From contig NZ_JAAKGT010000002.1 in NCBI RefSeq assembly GCF_011043625.1, positions 372,001 to 436,000 of the forward strand: DNA of 64,000 nucleotides, in the 5' to 3' direction. The DNA comes from Caulobacter sp. 602-2 (GTDB taxonomy: Bacteria; Pseudomonadota; Alphaproteobacteria; Caulobacterales; Caulobacteraceae). The notes beneath the pieces are model-generated. The model did no database searches. It was not told the DNA's origin and saw nothing but the letters and a program-made list of their open reading frames with translations. Shown one piece after another: positions 44,676 through 52,926 of the stretch. The stretch's first letter is position 1. Each line of letters begins with the position of its first letter. The position numbers were made by a program, and so were the translations under genes.

Positions 44676-46772
44676 GCGATAGTCAAGACGAACCGAGGCG
44701 TTGCGCGGGGCGGCGTAGTAGGCCTGCCCCCACATCACGCTGTTGAGGTAGGTCTCGTCGAACAGGTTCTTGATGTTCAGCGTGACCTTGACGTTGTCGG
44801 CCAGGTCGGTGCTGCCCATCAGGTCGACGACGGCGTAGGCCTTCTGGGTGACGACGAAGGTGTCGAGGCCCGAGATCTCGTCCTGCCAGCGCAGCGCCGC
44901 GCCGATCTTGGCGTTGCGCCATTCGGGGAAGCTGTAGGTGGTCGAAACCTTCAGGCTCTTGCGCGGCAGGAAGGTGCGGGCGTCATTGCCGTCCTTGTCC
45001 TCGAGCTCCAGCTGGGTCCAGCCGCCGCTGACCTGCCAGCGGTCGGTGACCATGCCGCTGATCTCCAGTTCGTAGCCCTTCGAGGTGGTGTCGACGCCGG
45101 TGTAGTAGGTGAAGCCCACCGGGCCCGGATCGCCCGCGCCGAACGTGCCGGCGGCGGTCGCCAGGTTCTGCTGCTCGACCTTGAACACCGCGGCGCTGGC
45201 GTAGAGCTTGCCGCCGAACCACTCGCTCTTGACGCCCGCCTCGAAGCTCTCGCCCTGCACCGGGTCGAGCTTGCGATTGCTGGCGTCGACCTCGGCCTGC
45301 GGATTGAAGATGTCGGTGTAGCTGCCGTACAGCGACACGTGCGGCGTCAGGTCGAAGACCAGGCCCGCATAGGGGCTGGTCTTGGAGACCGTGCGGCCCT
45401 GGTCGACGCCGTAGGACGTGCCCGAGGTCTTCTGCTCGACGGCGTTGAAGCCCACCACGCCCTTCAGGCGGTCGGTGAAGTTCAGGTGTGCGGCGCCGAA
45501 CACGCGGGTCAGGCGGTCCTTGATCTGGGCGGCCGAATAGAGGTCGGTATAGGTGGTCGGCTCGGCGACGCTGCCCCAGTCATAGACCGACGGATAGGCC
45601 GGATAGGTGGTGCCCGACGAGGCGAAGTCCTCGCGCGCCTGCTCGGCGTAGCTGGCGCCGAACACCAGCTGGTGGCTGCGGCCGAACAGCGAGACCGGAC
45701 CGTTGAAGGTCACGTCGGCCAGGTCCTGCTTGGACTCCGACGGGTAGTGGCCGACGAAGCCGCCGATGCCCAGGCCCGTGGTCTTGTCCGGATAGCCCGA
45801 GGCGTACAGCAGCTTGGCGTTCTGCTCGACGTCCTTGTGGGTGTAGGTGGCCTTGGCGCTCCAGTCGTTGTCGAACAGGTAGGTCGCCTCGACGAAGGCG
45901 GTCTTGTCGTTGACGTCCCAGTAGGTCCAGTCGGCCGAGGTGCTGGCCGAGCGCTTGTAGGGAATGCGCGTGCCGTCCGAGAAGCTCAGCGGCAGGGCGC
46001 CCCACAGCACGCCGTCGGCCAGGTTGTCCTGCTGCGAATAGCCGCCGGTGACGTTCAGCTTCGGCGTCAGGTCCCACGACAGCACGCCGTAATAGACGTT
46101 CCGGTTGACCTTGTAGTGGTCGAGATACGAGTCGCGGTCCTGGTTGGCGTAGATCAGGCGGCCCGACAGCGTGCCCGAGGCGTTCAGCGAGCCTGAGACG
46201 TCGGCCTCCAGGCGCTTGTCGTTCCAGGAACCGTACTGGGCCGCAGCCGAGGCCTGGAAGCCGGCGATCGGGCGCTTGCGGATGTAGTTGACCGTGGCCG
46301 AGGGATTGCCGACGCCGGTGGTCAGGCCGTTGACGCCGCGCACCACGTCCACGCGGTCGAACAGGATGGTGTCGATCTCGCCGTACTGGATGCCCCAGTT
46401 CAGCGGCAGGCCCACGCCGTCGACCTGGAAGTTGGTCACGTCGAAGCCGCGGGCGTTGAAGTAGGTGCGGTCGGTCTCGACCCGCTCGACATTGATGCCC
46501 ACCACGCGGTCCAGCAGGTCGGTGACGCTGGTCAGGGCGAAGTCGCGGATCTGCTGCTGGCCAACGATGGTCATCGACTGCGGCGTCTCGCGCAGGCTGA
46601 GATCCAGGCCGGTCGCGCCGGTCGAGCGGGCGCGAGCGCCGGTCACCACCACGCCGTCCACATTGCTGTCCGCCGCCGCATCCGCCGGGGCCTCGTCGGC
46701 ATGGGCCATGCCGGCCAGAACGGCCGGGCTCATGGCGGCGGCGAGGAGGAAGGCGCGCAGGGAACGGGGCAT
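44670..46772 (-). CDS. TonB-dependent siderophore receptor (FhuE/FpvA type)
   Basis: 700 aa. Signal peptide ending MAHADE, TonB box-like VDGVVVTGAR, a plug domain starting SLRETPQSMTIVG with RVVGINVERVETDRTYFNARGFD (key: INVERVETD, RGFDVTNFQVDG) and a barrel ending in Phe (ASVRLDYRF). The ETPQS plug motif and the RGF motif are hallmarks of ferric hydroxamate/pyoverdine-type receptors. A Fur-box-like palindrome lies 19 bases upstream of the start. Takes up ferric siderophores across the outer membrane. Confidence 0.93.
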   Translation of the reverse strand: MPRSLRAFLLAAAMSPAVLAGMAHADEAPADAAADSNVDGVVVTGARARSTGATGLDLSLRETPQSMTIVGQQQIRDFALTSVTDLLDRVVGINVERVETDRTYFNARGFDVTNFQVDGVGLPLNWGIQYGEIDTILFDRVDVVRGVNGLTTGVGNPSATVNYIRKRPIAGFQASAAAQYGSWNDKRLEADVSGSLNASGTLSGRLIYANQDRDSYLDHYKVNRNVYYGVLSWDLTPKLNVTGGYSQQDNLADGVLWGALPLSFSDGTRIPYKRSASTSADWTYWDVNDKTAFVEATYLFDNDWSAKATYTHKDVEQNAKLLYASGYPDKTTGLGIGGFVGHYPSESKQDLADVTFNGPVSLFGRSHQLVFGASYAEQAREDFASSGTTYPAYPSVYDWGSVAEPTTYTDLYSAAQIKDRLTRVFGAAHLNFTDRLKGVVGFNAVEQKTSGTSYGVDQGRTVSKTSPYAGLVFDLTPHVSLYGSYTDIFNPQAEVDASNRKLDPVQGESFEAGVKSEWFGGKLYASAAVFKVEQQNLATAAGTFGAGDPGPVGFTYYTGVDTTSKGYELEISGMVTDRWQVSGGWTQLELEDKDGNDARTFLPRKSLKVSTTYSFPEWRNAKIGAALRWQDEISGLDTFVVTQKAYAVVDLMGSTDLADNVKVTLNIKNLFDETYLNSVMWGQAYYAAPRNASVRLDYRF

Positions 46773-46790
46773 CGGGGAGGCTCACATTTC

Positions 46791-46809
46791 GAGAACGATA
46801 ATGATTCTC
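46791..46809. promoter_or_regulatory. Fur box upstream of the siderophore receptor
   Basis: GAGAACGATAATGATTCTC: 5-bp inverted ends around the GATAATGAT core of the Fur consensus. Position 19-37 bases before the receptor start fits iron repression. Confidence 0.7.
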
Positions 46810-46920
46810 AAAAGCGATTAGTCATCCGCCCCGCCCGAGTCAAACCCGCCTCGGAAGGCTCGCCGTTTTCCACTCCCGCCTGCGTCCTTTCCGCCACGGC
46901 GCGGGAAAGTTGCAGGCGGT

Positions 46921-46928
46921 TAGCGCTA
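46921..46928. promoter_or_regulatory. TAGCGCTA palindrome
   Basis: Third occurrence of the TAGCGCTA core (context GGTTAGCGCTACC) in the 263-bp gap between the siderophore receptor and the DoxX gene. Function not established. Confidence 0.25.
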
Positions 46929-47035
46929 CCTATTGTGGCTGGCGAAGCGTGTCGCCCTCATGCCGAAGCCTTGCCGCAAGGGTTCGGATTGCATCGCAAG
47001 CGACACCTTTCCGAACCTTCGGCGCCGATCCGGCC

Positions 47036-47398
47036 TCAGGACCGCCCAGCGCGCAGCGCGCCCCAGCCGACCAGCCCCGACAGCACCAGCACCACCAGCG
47101 GCGGCGGCAGGTGCCCAAGGTCGCGGTGCAGCAGCACGGTCAGCACCGCCGCGCCCATCACGCTCGCGGCCAGGGCGGCCCCCGCCGCCCGCGTCCGTCG
47201 AAGCAGCAGCAGCCCGGCCGCCGCCAGCTCCAGCACGCCGGTCACGACGTGGAACCAGTCCGGATAGCCCCAGCGACGGTAGCTGGCGGCGATGTCGGGC
47301 GGCGCCAGAAGATTGCCGATCGCCCCGAACACGAAGAAGCCGGCCAGCAGCCAGGCGAGGATGGGAACCCAGCGCGGGCGTTGCAGCGAAAGGGGCAT
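47036..47398 (-). CDS. DoxX-family small membrane protein
   Basis: 120 aa with four hydrophobic segments. DoxX-like pattern: LAWLLAGFFVFGAIGNLLAP and SYRRWGYPDWFHVVTGVLELAAA. Function of the family is unclear. Starts at 47398; a separate unit, 104 bases from the next gene in the same direction. Confidence 0.85.
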   Translation of the reverse strand: MPLSLQRPRWVPILAWLLAGFFVFGAIGNLLAPPDIAASYRRWGYPDWFHVVTGVLELAAAGLLLLRRTRAAGAALAASVMGAAVLTVLLHRDLGHLPPPLVVLVLSGLVGWGALRAGRS

Positions 47399-47502
47399 GG
47401 CGTCGGCTCCAGGGGCGCGGCTCCCCCGTGGGAGCGCTTGACCGACGAAGCCTCTAAAACCTCAACCATGGTTTAGGTCAACGCGAGCCGAGGGGCCCGC
47501 GG

Positions 47503-48426
47503 CTACTTAAGGACGTCGCCGATGAAGGCGTCGACCGCCTGGGTATAGGCGCCGGGCAGGCCCAGCGTTCGGTTGATGTCGGCATGGCTCAGCGCCTGCG
47601 GCAGCACCGGCGTCGTCACCCCCGACCGCGCCGTCAGGTCGGCGAAGGCCCTGGCCTCGTCGCACGGCTTGTCGGGCCTCTGGCTGGAACAGACCAGCAG
47701 CATGGGCATGGCCGAGCGCGTCCACTGGTCCATCGGCGAGACCCTGGCCCAGCCGGCCGGATCGGCGCCGAACGCCTCGTCGTAGAAGGCCGGGTGACGC
47801 CGCTCCATGACGGTGGAGACCTTCATGGCGGCGGAATCGAGCACCACCGTCCCGGCCCACGGCCGGCCGACCATGTCGGGCCTGGCCGACAGCAGGGCGG
47901 CCAGGTGCGCCCCCGCCGAATGGCCCATCAGCACGATCCGCTTGGGATCGCCGCCCCACTCCCCGGCCCGCGCCTGGACCAGTCGCATCGCCGCCGCCAC
48001 GTCCTGCGCCTGCCCTTCCGCCATGGCCTCGGGCAGCAGGCGATAGTTGACGCTGACGAACACGTAGCCCTTGGGCAGCCAGTGCTTCAGCTTGTTCTCG
48101 ATCGAGCCGCTGTTGGCCTTGTCGCCGATCTTCCAGGCTCCGCCGTGGACCATGACCAGCACCGGCGCGCCCTGCGCGCCCGGCGGAACATAGACGTCGA
48201 TCGCCTGCTTGGCCGAGGCCCCGTAGCGGACCTCCAGCTTGCGGGCGCCCGGCGCGATGGCCTGCAGGTCGAGCGGCCGCGCCTCCTCCGCCTTTCTGTC
48301 CTGGAGGCGCTGGGCCATCCGCTCGCGCATGCGATCACGCAAGGGCCCCGCCTCGCCGGCAGGCGCCGCGGCCAAGGCGGCGACGAGGGCGAGGCCGACG
48401 AGGCCGAACGCGGGGGTCTTGGTCAC
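47503..48426 (-). CDS. Secreted alpha/beta-hydrolase esterase (HSL-like)
   Basis: 307 aa from the GTG at 48426, beginning a signal peptide (TKTPAFGLVGLALVAALAAAPAGEA). HGGAW oxyanion motif, nucleophile Ser in MGHSAGAHLAAL, and a His in QALSHADINRTLG near the C-terminus. The BD-FAE/HSL class of carboxylesterases. Substrate unknown. No operon partner is evident. Confidence 0.87.
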   Translation of the reverse strand: MTKTPAFGLVGLALVAALAAAPAGEAGPLRDRMRERMAQRLQDRKAEEARPLDLQAIAPGARKLEVRYGASAKQAIDVYVPPGAQGAPVLVMVHGGAWKIGDKANSGSIENKLKHWLPKGYVFVSVNYRLLPEAMAEGQAQDVAAAMRLVQARAGEWGGDPKRIVLMGHSAGAHLAALLSARPDMVGRPWAGTVVLDSAAMKVSTVMERRHPAFYDEAFGADPAGWARVSPMDQWTRSAMPMLLVCSSQRPDKPCDEARAFADLTARSGVTTPVLPQALSHADINRTLGLPGAYTQAVDAFIGDVLK

Positions 48427-48495
48427 GGGGGCTGCTCCGGCGAGACGTGTCGCCAGGACTAACGCCGTCCCGATGATTTTCCGGCGCGCGGCCCG

Positions 48496-48855
48496 TCAGG
48501 CAGCTTGGCCGAACCCGTGCACGGCGTCGCGCAGGTGGCCGAAATTGATCGGCTTGGACAGCACGGTGACGTCCTCGAAGCCCTTGCGCGGCAGGGCCCC
48601 GTAGCCGGTGGCGAAGACGAACGGCACGCCCTTGGCCCGCAGGGCTTCGGCCACCGGAAACACCATCTCGCCGCCGATGTTGATGTCGAGCACCGCGCCG
48701 TCCAGCGACGACTTGCCGTCGTCGAGATAGGCCAGGGCCTCGCCCACGGCGCCGAACGAGCCGGAGACCTCGCAGCCGAGGTCGGTCAGCAGGTCCTCGA
48801 CCATCATGGCCACCAGCGCCTCGTCCTCGACGATCATGATCCGACGCCCGCTCAT
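48496..48855 (-). CDS. Single-domain response regulator
   Basis: 119-aa receiver without output domain. Acidic pocket VEDEALV, phospho-acceptor Asp in GAVLDINIGGE and Lys in LSKPINFGHL. The DINxGG form is typical of receivers paired with HWE kinases in alphaproteobacteria. ATG 48855 overlaps the kinase stop by four bases. Confidence 0.92.
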   Translation of the reverse strand: MSGRRIMIVEDEALVAMMVEDLLTDLGCEVSGSFGAVGEALAYLDDGKSSLDGAVLDINIGGEMVFPVAEALRAKGVPFVFATGYGALPRKGFEDVTVLSKPINFGHLRDAVHGFGQAA

Positions 48856-50003
48856 GCCGCCGCCAGCCTTTGCGACAGGGGCGCGCGGAAGGTGAAGGTC
48901 AGGCCCTCGGGCGCGAAGTCCAGCACGGCCGCGCCGCCCAGGTCGCGCGACAGGCCCCGCCGGATCAGCCGCGAGCCGAAACCCTCGTCCTTGGGCTCGG
49001 GCGGCGCCACCAGCGGGCCGCCGCGCTCGCGCCATTCCAGGGCGAAAGTGGGATGAGCCCCGCCCTCGTCCTCGATGCGCCAGGTGACGAAGACCTTCCC
49101 GGCCGGCGCCGACAGCGCGCCGTACTTGGCGGCGTTGACGATCAGTTCGTGCAGGGTCATGTGCACCGCCACCGCCGCTTCGGGCGTGATCTCGATCGGC
49201 GGCCCCTCGACCACGAAGCGGCCGTCCTCCAGCCCGCCGAACGGGCGCATGGCTGCGGCCAGGATCTCGCGCAGGTGGGCCTTGCCCCAGGCCTGCTTGG
49301 TCAGGAGTTCGTGGGCCTGCGACAGGGCCAGCAGGCGCGATTCGAAAGACTCGTTGAAGGCCTGCGGCGAGGCGGCCGTGCGCAGGGTCTGGCTGGCGAT
49401 CGACTGCACCGAGGCCAGGGTGTTCTTCACCCGGTGGTCCAGCTCGCGCATCAGGAAGGTGCGCCGCTCCAGCTCCTTGTTCAGCGAGGCGTGCAGCCGG
49501 CCGCTCTCCAGCGCCGCGGCGGTGGCGCGGGCCATTACCTGCAGCTTGGCCACGATCTCCGGCGGCGGCGTGTGCTCATTGGCCCAATAGGCGCCCAGCG
49601 CCGCGATCGGGTCGCGGGTGCGCACCGGGGTCATCACCAGGCTTTTGACGAAGGTCGGGCGGTAGGCGTCGTGCGGAATGCGGTCGTCCTGGTAGATGTC
49701 GGGGATCACCACCGTCTGGCGGTTCAGCATCGACCAGCCCGAGATGCAGGCGGTCAGGGGGAAGCGCTTGCCCTTCCACAGCGGGCCGATCGCGTCCTCG
49801 TCCAGGTACCAGCAGCAGTCGTTGTCGCGCAGCACGAAGGCCACCCCGTCGGCCCCCGAGATTCGGCGCGCGGACGAGCGCACCACCGCGGCCACCTCGT
49901 CGATGGTCCGGGTGGCCGAGAGCTCCTCGATCGTTTCGACCAGGGTCAGAAGGGCGGAATCGTCTTCGCCGTCCGACAGGTCGTGCTCGGCCATATCCAA
50001 CAT
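48852..50003 (-). CDS. GAF-domain histidine kinase of the HWE/HisKA_2 type
   Basis: 383 aa from ATG 50003 (an in-frame GTG at 50027 and ATG at 49994 are alternatives). An N-terminal GAF domain (about 25-170; GADGVAFVLRDNDCCWYLDE) precedes the H-box RELDHRVKNTLASVQSIASQ and an HATPase with LHELIVNAAKYGALS and GFGSRLI. No membrane helices: a cytosolic sensor. Coupled to the receiver at 48496, which is the likely partner. Confidence 0.9.
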   Translation of the reverse strand: MLDMAEHDLSDGEDDSALLTLVETIEELSATRTIDEVAAVVRSSARRISGADGVAFVLRDNDCCWYLDEDAIGPLWKGKRFPLTACISGWSMLNRQTVVIPDIYQDDRIPHDAYRPTFVKSLVMTPVRTRDPIAALGAYWANEHTPPPEIVAKLQVMARATAAALESGRLHASLNKELERRTFLMRELDHRVKNTLASVQSIASQTLRTAASPQAFNESFESRLLALSQAHELLTKQAWGKAHLREILAAAMRPFGGLEDGRFVVEGPPIEITPEAAVAVHMTLHELIVNAAKYGALSAPAGKVFVTWRIEDEGGAHPTFALEWRERGGPLVAPPEPKDEGFGSRLIRRGLSRDLGGAAVLDFAPEGLTFTFRAPLSQRLAAA

Positions 50004-50277
50004 ACGAAAGGACGCTCGCGTATCCACTGGGGCCCGAGCCTAGCACGCGCGGGGAAGACAACAACAAGAGGCGTGATTACGCACGCATCTACTCACGGTT
50101 GCCGGGAAGGTTAACAGAGTCTTCCGGACGACGCACAGTCGAACCAGATCAAGGCTTTGAAGCGGCGCCTTGAGCTGTTTCCACCCCGCACCCTTGCGAC
50201 AATCCGCCGCGCCGCCGCGACGGTCAGGCTTCGCACCCGGCGCAACATGCGCTATGGACCCTCTCCGCCGCGCACGC

Positions 50278-50354
50278 GGCCCGGTAGCTCAGCAGGATAG
50301 AGCAGCGCTTTCCTAAAGCGAAGGTCGGGGGTTCGAGTCCCTCCCGGGCCGCCA
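50278..50354 (+). tRNA. tRNA-Arg (anticodon CCT)
   Basis: 77 nt including an encoded CCA. Acceptor GGCCCGG pairs with CCGGGCC; D arm GCTCAGCAGGATAGAGC; anticodon loop TTCCTAA reads AGG; T arm with GGTTCGAGTCC. The anticodon stem has four Watson-Crick pairs and one G-A mismatch at its base. It is the probable attachment site of the island that starts right after it. Confidence 0.92.
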
Positions 50355-50419
50355 CGGGCGGAAAATCCTTCACATTTTTCAAATGGTTGATCGATTTTTT
50401 GTCTAACTCGCGTGGGTGG

Positions 50420-51448
50420 TTAGACATTTCTGGCTTCTTGGACCTTCCGCATTGCCGCCTCTGCGCTCATGCGCTGATCTACTGCGCGCGTGTATCGCTC
50501 GATCTCCTTCAGCGACTTGTGGCCAGTTATCGCTGCAATCTGGTGAGGTGTGCAGCCTGCCTCAGCAAGGCGACGGGCAGCTGCCTTCCGAAGGCCATGC
50601 GCGCTACAGCCCGCGGGTAGACCGGCACGCTCAGCCGCAGCGGAAATCCAGTTCCCGAAGCCCTTCGCGCTAAAGGGCTCCCCATACTGCGTGGTGATCA
50701 GACTCGGATGGATGCCGCCACAGCGATCAAGCGACGCACTGAGCGCAGGGTGTATCGGGATTTCCAACCGTTCGTCAGTCTTCTGCTGCTTCAGCCAGAT
50801 TATGCTTCCCCCAACCTGGCTACGCGTCATGGTGCGAACATCCGCACTCCGCTGCCCTGTGTAGAGCAGCAGATCAAAAGCTAAGCGCTCTCGCGTTCCG
50901 ACAGGCCACCGCTTCTCAAATTGAGCGATCTCGCCATCTGTCCAACTGTGAAAGCCATCGGAACGATAGATCAGCTTTTTCACGCCATCGGCCGGATTGT
51001 CTGACCTCCACCCCCTCGATTGCGCGAAGCTCATGAGAACCCGAAGTACGCGCAATAGGTTGTTCGCTGCCGCCGGTTGGTCAGCCTTGAGATCCATCAT
51101 CCGCGCTATGTGAGAGCTCTTAAGGTCATTGACCCGCTTGGTGCCGTGAGCGCTCCGGAACCGCTCGATCTCACCTCTGTAGGCCGTCTGTGTCGCCGAT
51201 CGGAGGAGCTTCCAGCCGGATGACTGATAGTAGGCGACGATCAGGGAATTGAATGTCCCTGGGCTCGTACGATCGCTACCAATCTGGCGCGGTTGCCCCT
51301 TGAGAGCCGCAAAATACCACGACCACCAGCCGGGAGTATCGTAGACCGCTGTCGTCTGGGTTTCGTCGTGCCCCCTCTTACGAAATCGCCAACGGACCTT
51401 GCCGTGACGATCAGCATACTTGCTGACATATGGCGGGCGCTTCTTCAT
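50420..51448 (-). CDS. Tyrosine site-specific integrase
   Basis: 342 aa. The catalytic Arg is in TGQRSADVRTM, the HxxR in SAHGLRKAAARRLAEAG, the second His in ITGHKSLKEIE and the nucleophile Tyr in ERYTRAVDQ. An N-terminal arm-binding-like part (RKRGHDETQTT) and a core-binding domain precede it. It lies next to the tRNA, reading toward it, so it is the likely integrase of the island. It overlaps the 151-aa gene by four bases. Confidence 0.94.
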   Translation of the reverse strand: MKKRPPYVSKYADRHGKVRWRFRKRGHDETQTTAVYDTPGWWSWYFAALKGQPRQIGSDRTSPGTFNSLIVAYYQSSGWKLLRSATQTAYRGEIERFRSAHGTKRVNDLKSSHIARMMDLKADQPAAANNLLRVLRVLMSFAQSRGWRSDNPADGVKKLIYRSDGFHSWTDGEIAQFEKRWPVGTRERLAFDLLLYTGQRSADVRTMTRSQVGGSIIWLKQQKTDERLEIPIHPALSASLDRCGGIHPSLITTQYGEPFSAKGFGNWISAAAERAGLPAGCSAHGLRKAAARRLAEAGCTPHQIAAITGHKSLKEIERYTRAVDQRMSAEAAMRKVQEARNV

Positions 51449-51900
51449 CCGAATTCTAGATCGAAGTCGTTCGTCGCAAGTCCAACAAGCGCGCCTTTGT
51501 CGCGATCTAGCAGCAGACGGACCTCGCCTCTGGCCCCCACTACAATTTCGGTTGGCTCAAAGCCCCCTGCCCGCGCGCCCTTGAGTAGTTTCTCCAACTG
51601 CTTAGGCGTCAGAAAACTACGATGAACTTTCCGAGGTAGCTTTCTGGAGCGAGCAGCCTCAGTCGTTCCATCACCATCAACAACCATACTCTGCCGAAAG
51701 GTCCGGCGAGACGGCGCGGACGAATGCACAAGCCTGTAGTCGGTCGGAAATGCCGAGCCCATCACCGTTTGCTCCAAGCGATGTGGGCGCTTAGCTTTCG
51801 CGCCAGTCAGAACTGCCTCAATCGCCGTTAGAGCGCGATTGACCGCAGTTCCGCCCCTTTGGGGCCATTTGTGCGACGTCAGATACACCGAGAGCGGCAT
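51445..51900 (-). CDS. Hypothetical protein preceding the integrase
   Basis: 151 aa; a GAGGAAGG Shine-Dalgarno lies just upstream. The C-terminal half (FLTPKQLEKLLKGARAGG then EIVVGARGEVRLLLDRDKG) resembles small integrase-adjacent proteins of proteobacterial prophages and islands, whose function is unknown. Coupled to the integrase (ATGA overlap). Confidence 0.65.
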   Translation of the reverse strand: MPLSVYLTSHKWPQRGGTAVNRALTAIEAVLTGAKAKRPHRLEQTVMGSAFPTDYRLVHSSAPSRRTFRQSMVVDGDGTTEAARSRKLPRKVHRSFLTPKQLEKLLKGARAGGFEPTEIVVGARGEVRLLLDRDKGALVGLATNDFDLEFG

Positions 51901-51949
51901 TAGAGACCCTTCCTCAGGTCAGCGGCTGAACGGATGCACATCCGCTAGT

Positions 51950-52501
51950 TCATGCACTTCCGTCCCTACCGGCCCGCACTGACCATTCAATCCAGCCCTC
52001 CAACACGAGGGGACGATTGCAGTCCGGGCAGCGCATGGCGGCGAGATCACGGACGGCGCCGGTCAGGAGCAGGTGAGCCGGTTCGTTGTCCTCCGGATCG
52101 ACCAACCGCGCTGCTGCGGCCACCTTGGCGGCGATCTCCGTCGGGTTGGCGGCGGCGACCTTGGGCAAGGCTTCGGTCAGCTCGTGCCGCTGGCGGAAGA
52201 GGTCAGGGAGCATGGCGTCGATGCGGGCCATTTCCTGGCCCTGCGGAAGCGCAAGCTGCTGCTCCTCGGTGAGATTGAGCCAGTTGTGGTTCTGAAAGAC
52301 GTCGCTTTCCAGATCCGCCCAACGGTTCACGAGGCGGCAGATCCGAAGGTCGAGCGCGACGAAGGTCCCGAAGCGCACCAAGGCAGGGTCGCCGCCTGGC
52401 AGGAAATCGACAGCGCCGACGGGCAGCGCTGGCGCCGTGGCAGCGGCGCCGATCACGGCGCGGCGGGAAACCTGGGATCGATCGACCTTGTTTTTAGGCA
52501 T
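51950..52501 (-). CDS. Hypothetical exported protein with twin-arginine-like leader
   Basis: 183 aa from ATG 52501. N-terminus SRRAVIGAAATAPALPVGA resembles a Tat-type leader; the rest is helical with a CPDCNRP cysteine pair near the C-terminus. The family appears in alphaproteobacterial mobile regions, but I do not recognise a function. An in-frame extension to 52735 crosses the divergent promoter and is unlikely. Confidence 0.55.
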   Translation of the reverse strand: MPKNKVDRSQVSRRAVIGAAATAPALPVGAVDFLPGGDPALVRFGTFVALDLRICRLVNRWADLESDVFQNHNWLNLTEEQQLALPQGQEMARIDAMLPDLFRQRHELTEALPKVAAANPTEIAAKVAAAARLVDPEDNEPAHLLLTGAVRDLAAMRCPDCNRPLVLEGWIEWSVRAGRDGSA

Positions 52502-52636
52502 GGGGGCGCTCCCGGCGCAGGCGCTCGGTCCGATCAGTGCTATGATCGGTGGAGTTTGAGTTCGTAGTACGCGAGTATGCGCACAGCGAACCGATAAAAT
52601 CAACACTCTGTGCGCGCGGACGCTATCTTTGTGCCG

Positions 52637-52867
52637 ATGATAACCCCTTTGCAGATGAAGCTCGCTCGAACTGCGCTCGGCTTGGGCGTTCGAGAATTGG
52701 CCGCTGCCGCAGGGATCGCCCCGTCGACCGTGCAAAGATACGAGTCAGGTAAGGGCGATATGCACTCACGCACTCTCGACAGCGTGCAACAGGTACTTGA
52801 GGAAGGCGGCATCATCTTTGTCGTTGCCGATGCCAACGGTGGCGCGGGCGTTCGCCTCAAAAAGTAA
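52637..52867 (+). CDS. Small XRE-family HTH regulator
   Basis: 76 aa from ATG 52637. One XRE helix-turn-helix: KLARTALGLGVRELAAAAGI and APSTVQRYESGKGDMHSRTL, the remainder a short dimerisation tail. It diverges from the 183-aa gene (136-bp gap) and probably controls that unit and itself. Confidence 0.85.
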   Translation: MITPLQMKLARTALGLGVRELAAAAGIAPSTVQRYESGKGDMHSRTLDSVQQVLEEGGIIFVVADANGGAGVRLKK

Positions 52868-52926
52868 GGGCGGCGCGAACGCCGCCCTCCGCGCCAGAGC
52901 CTAAAGCGGGGCGCGAAACCTCTACC

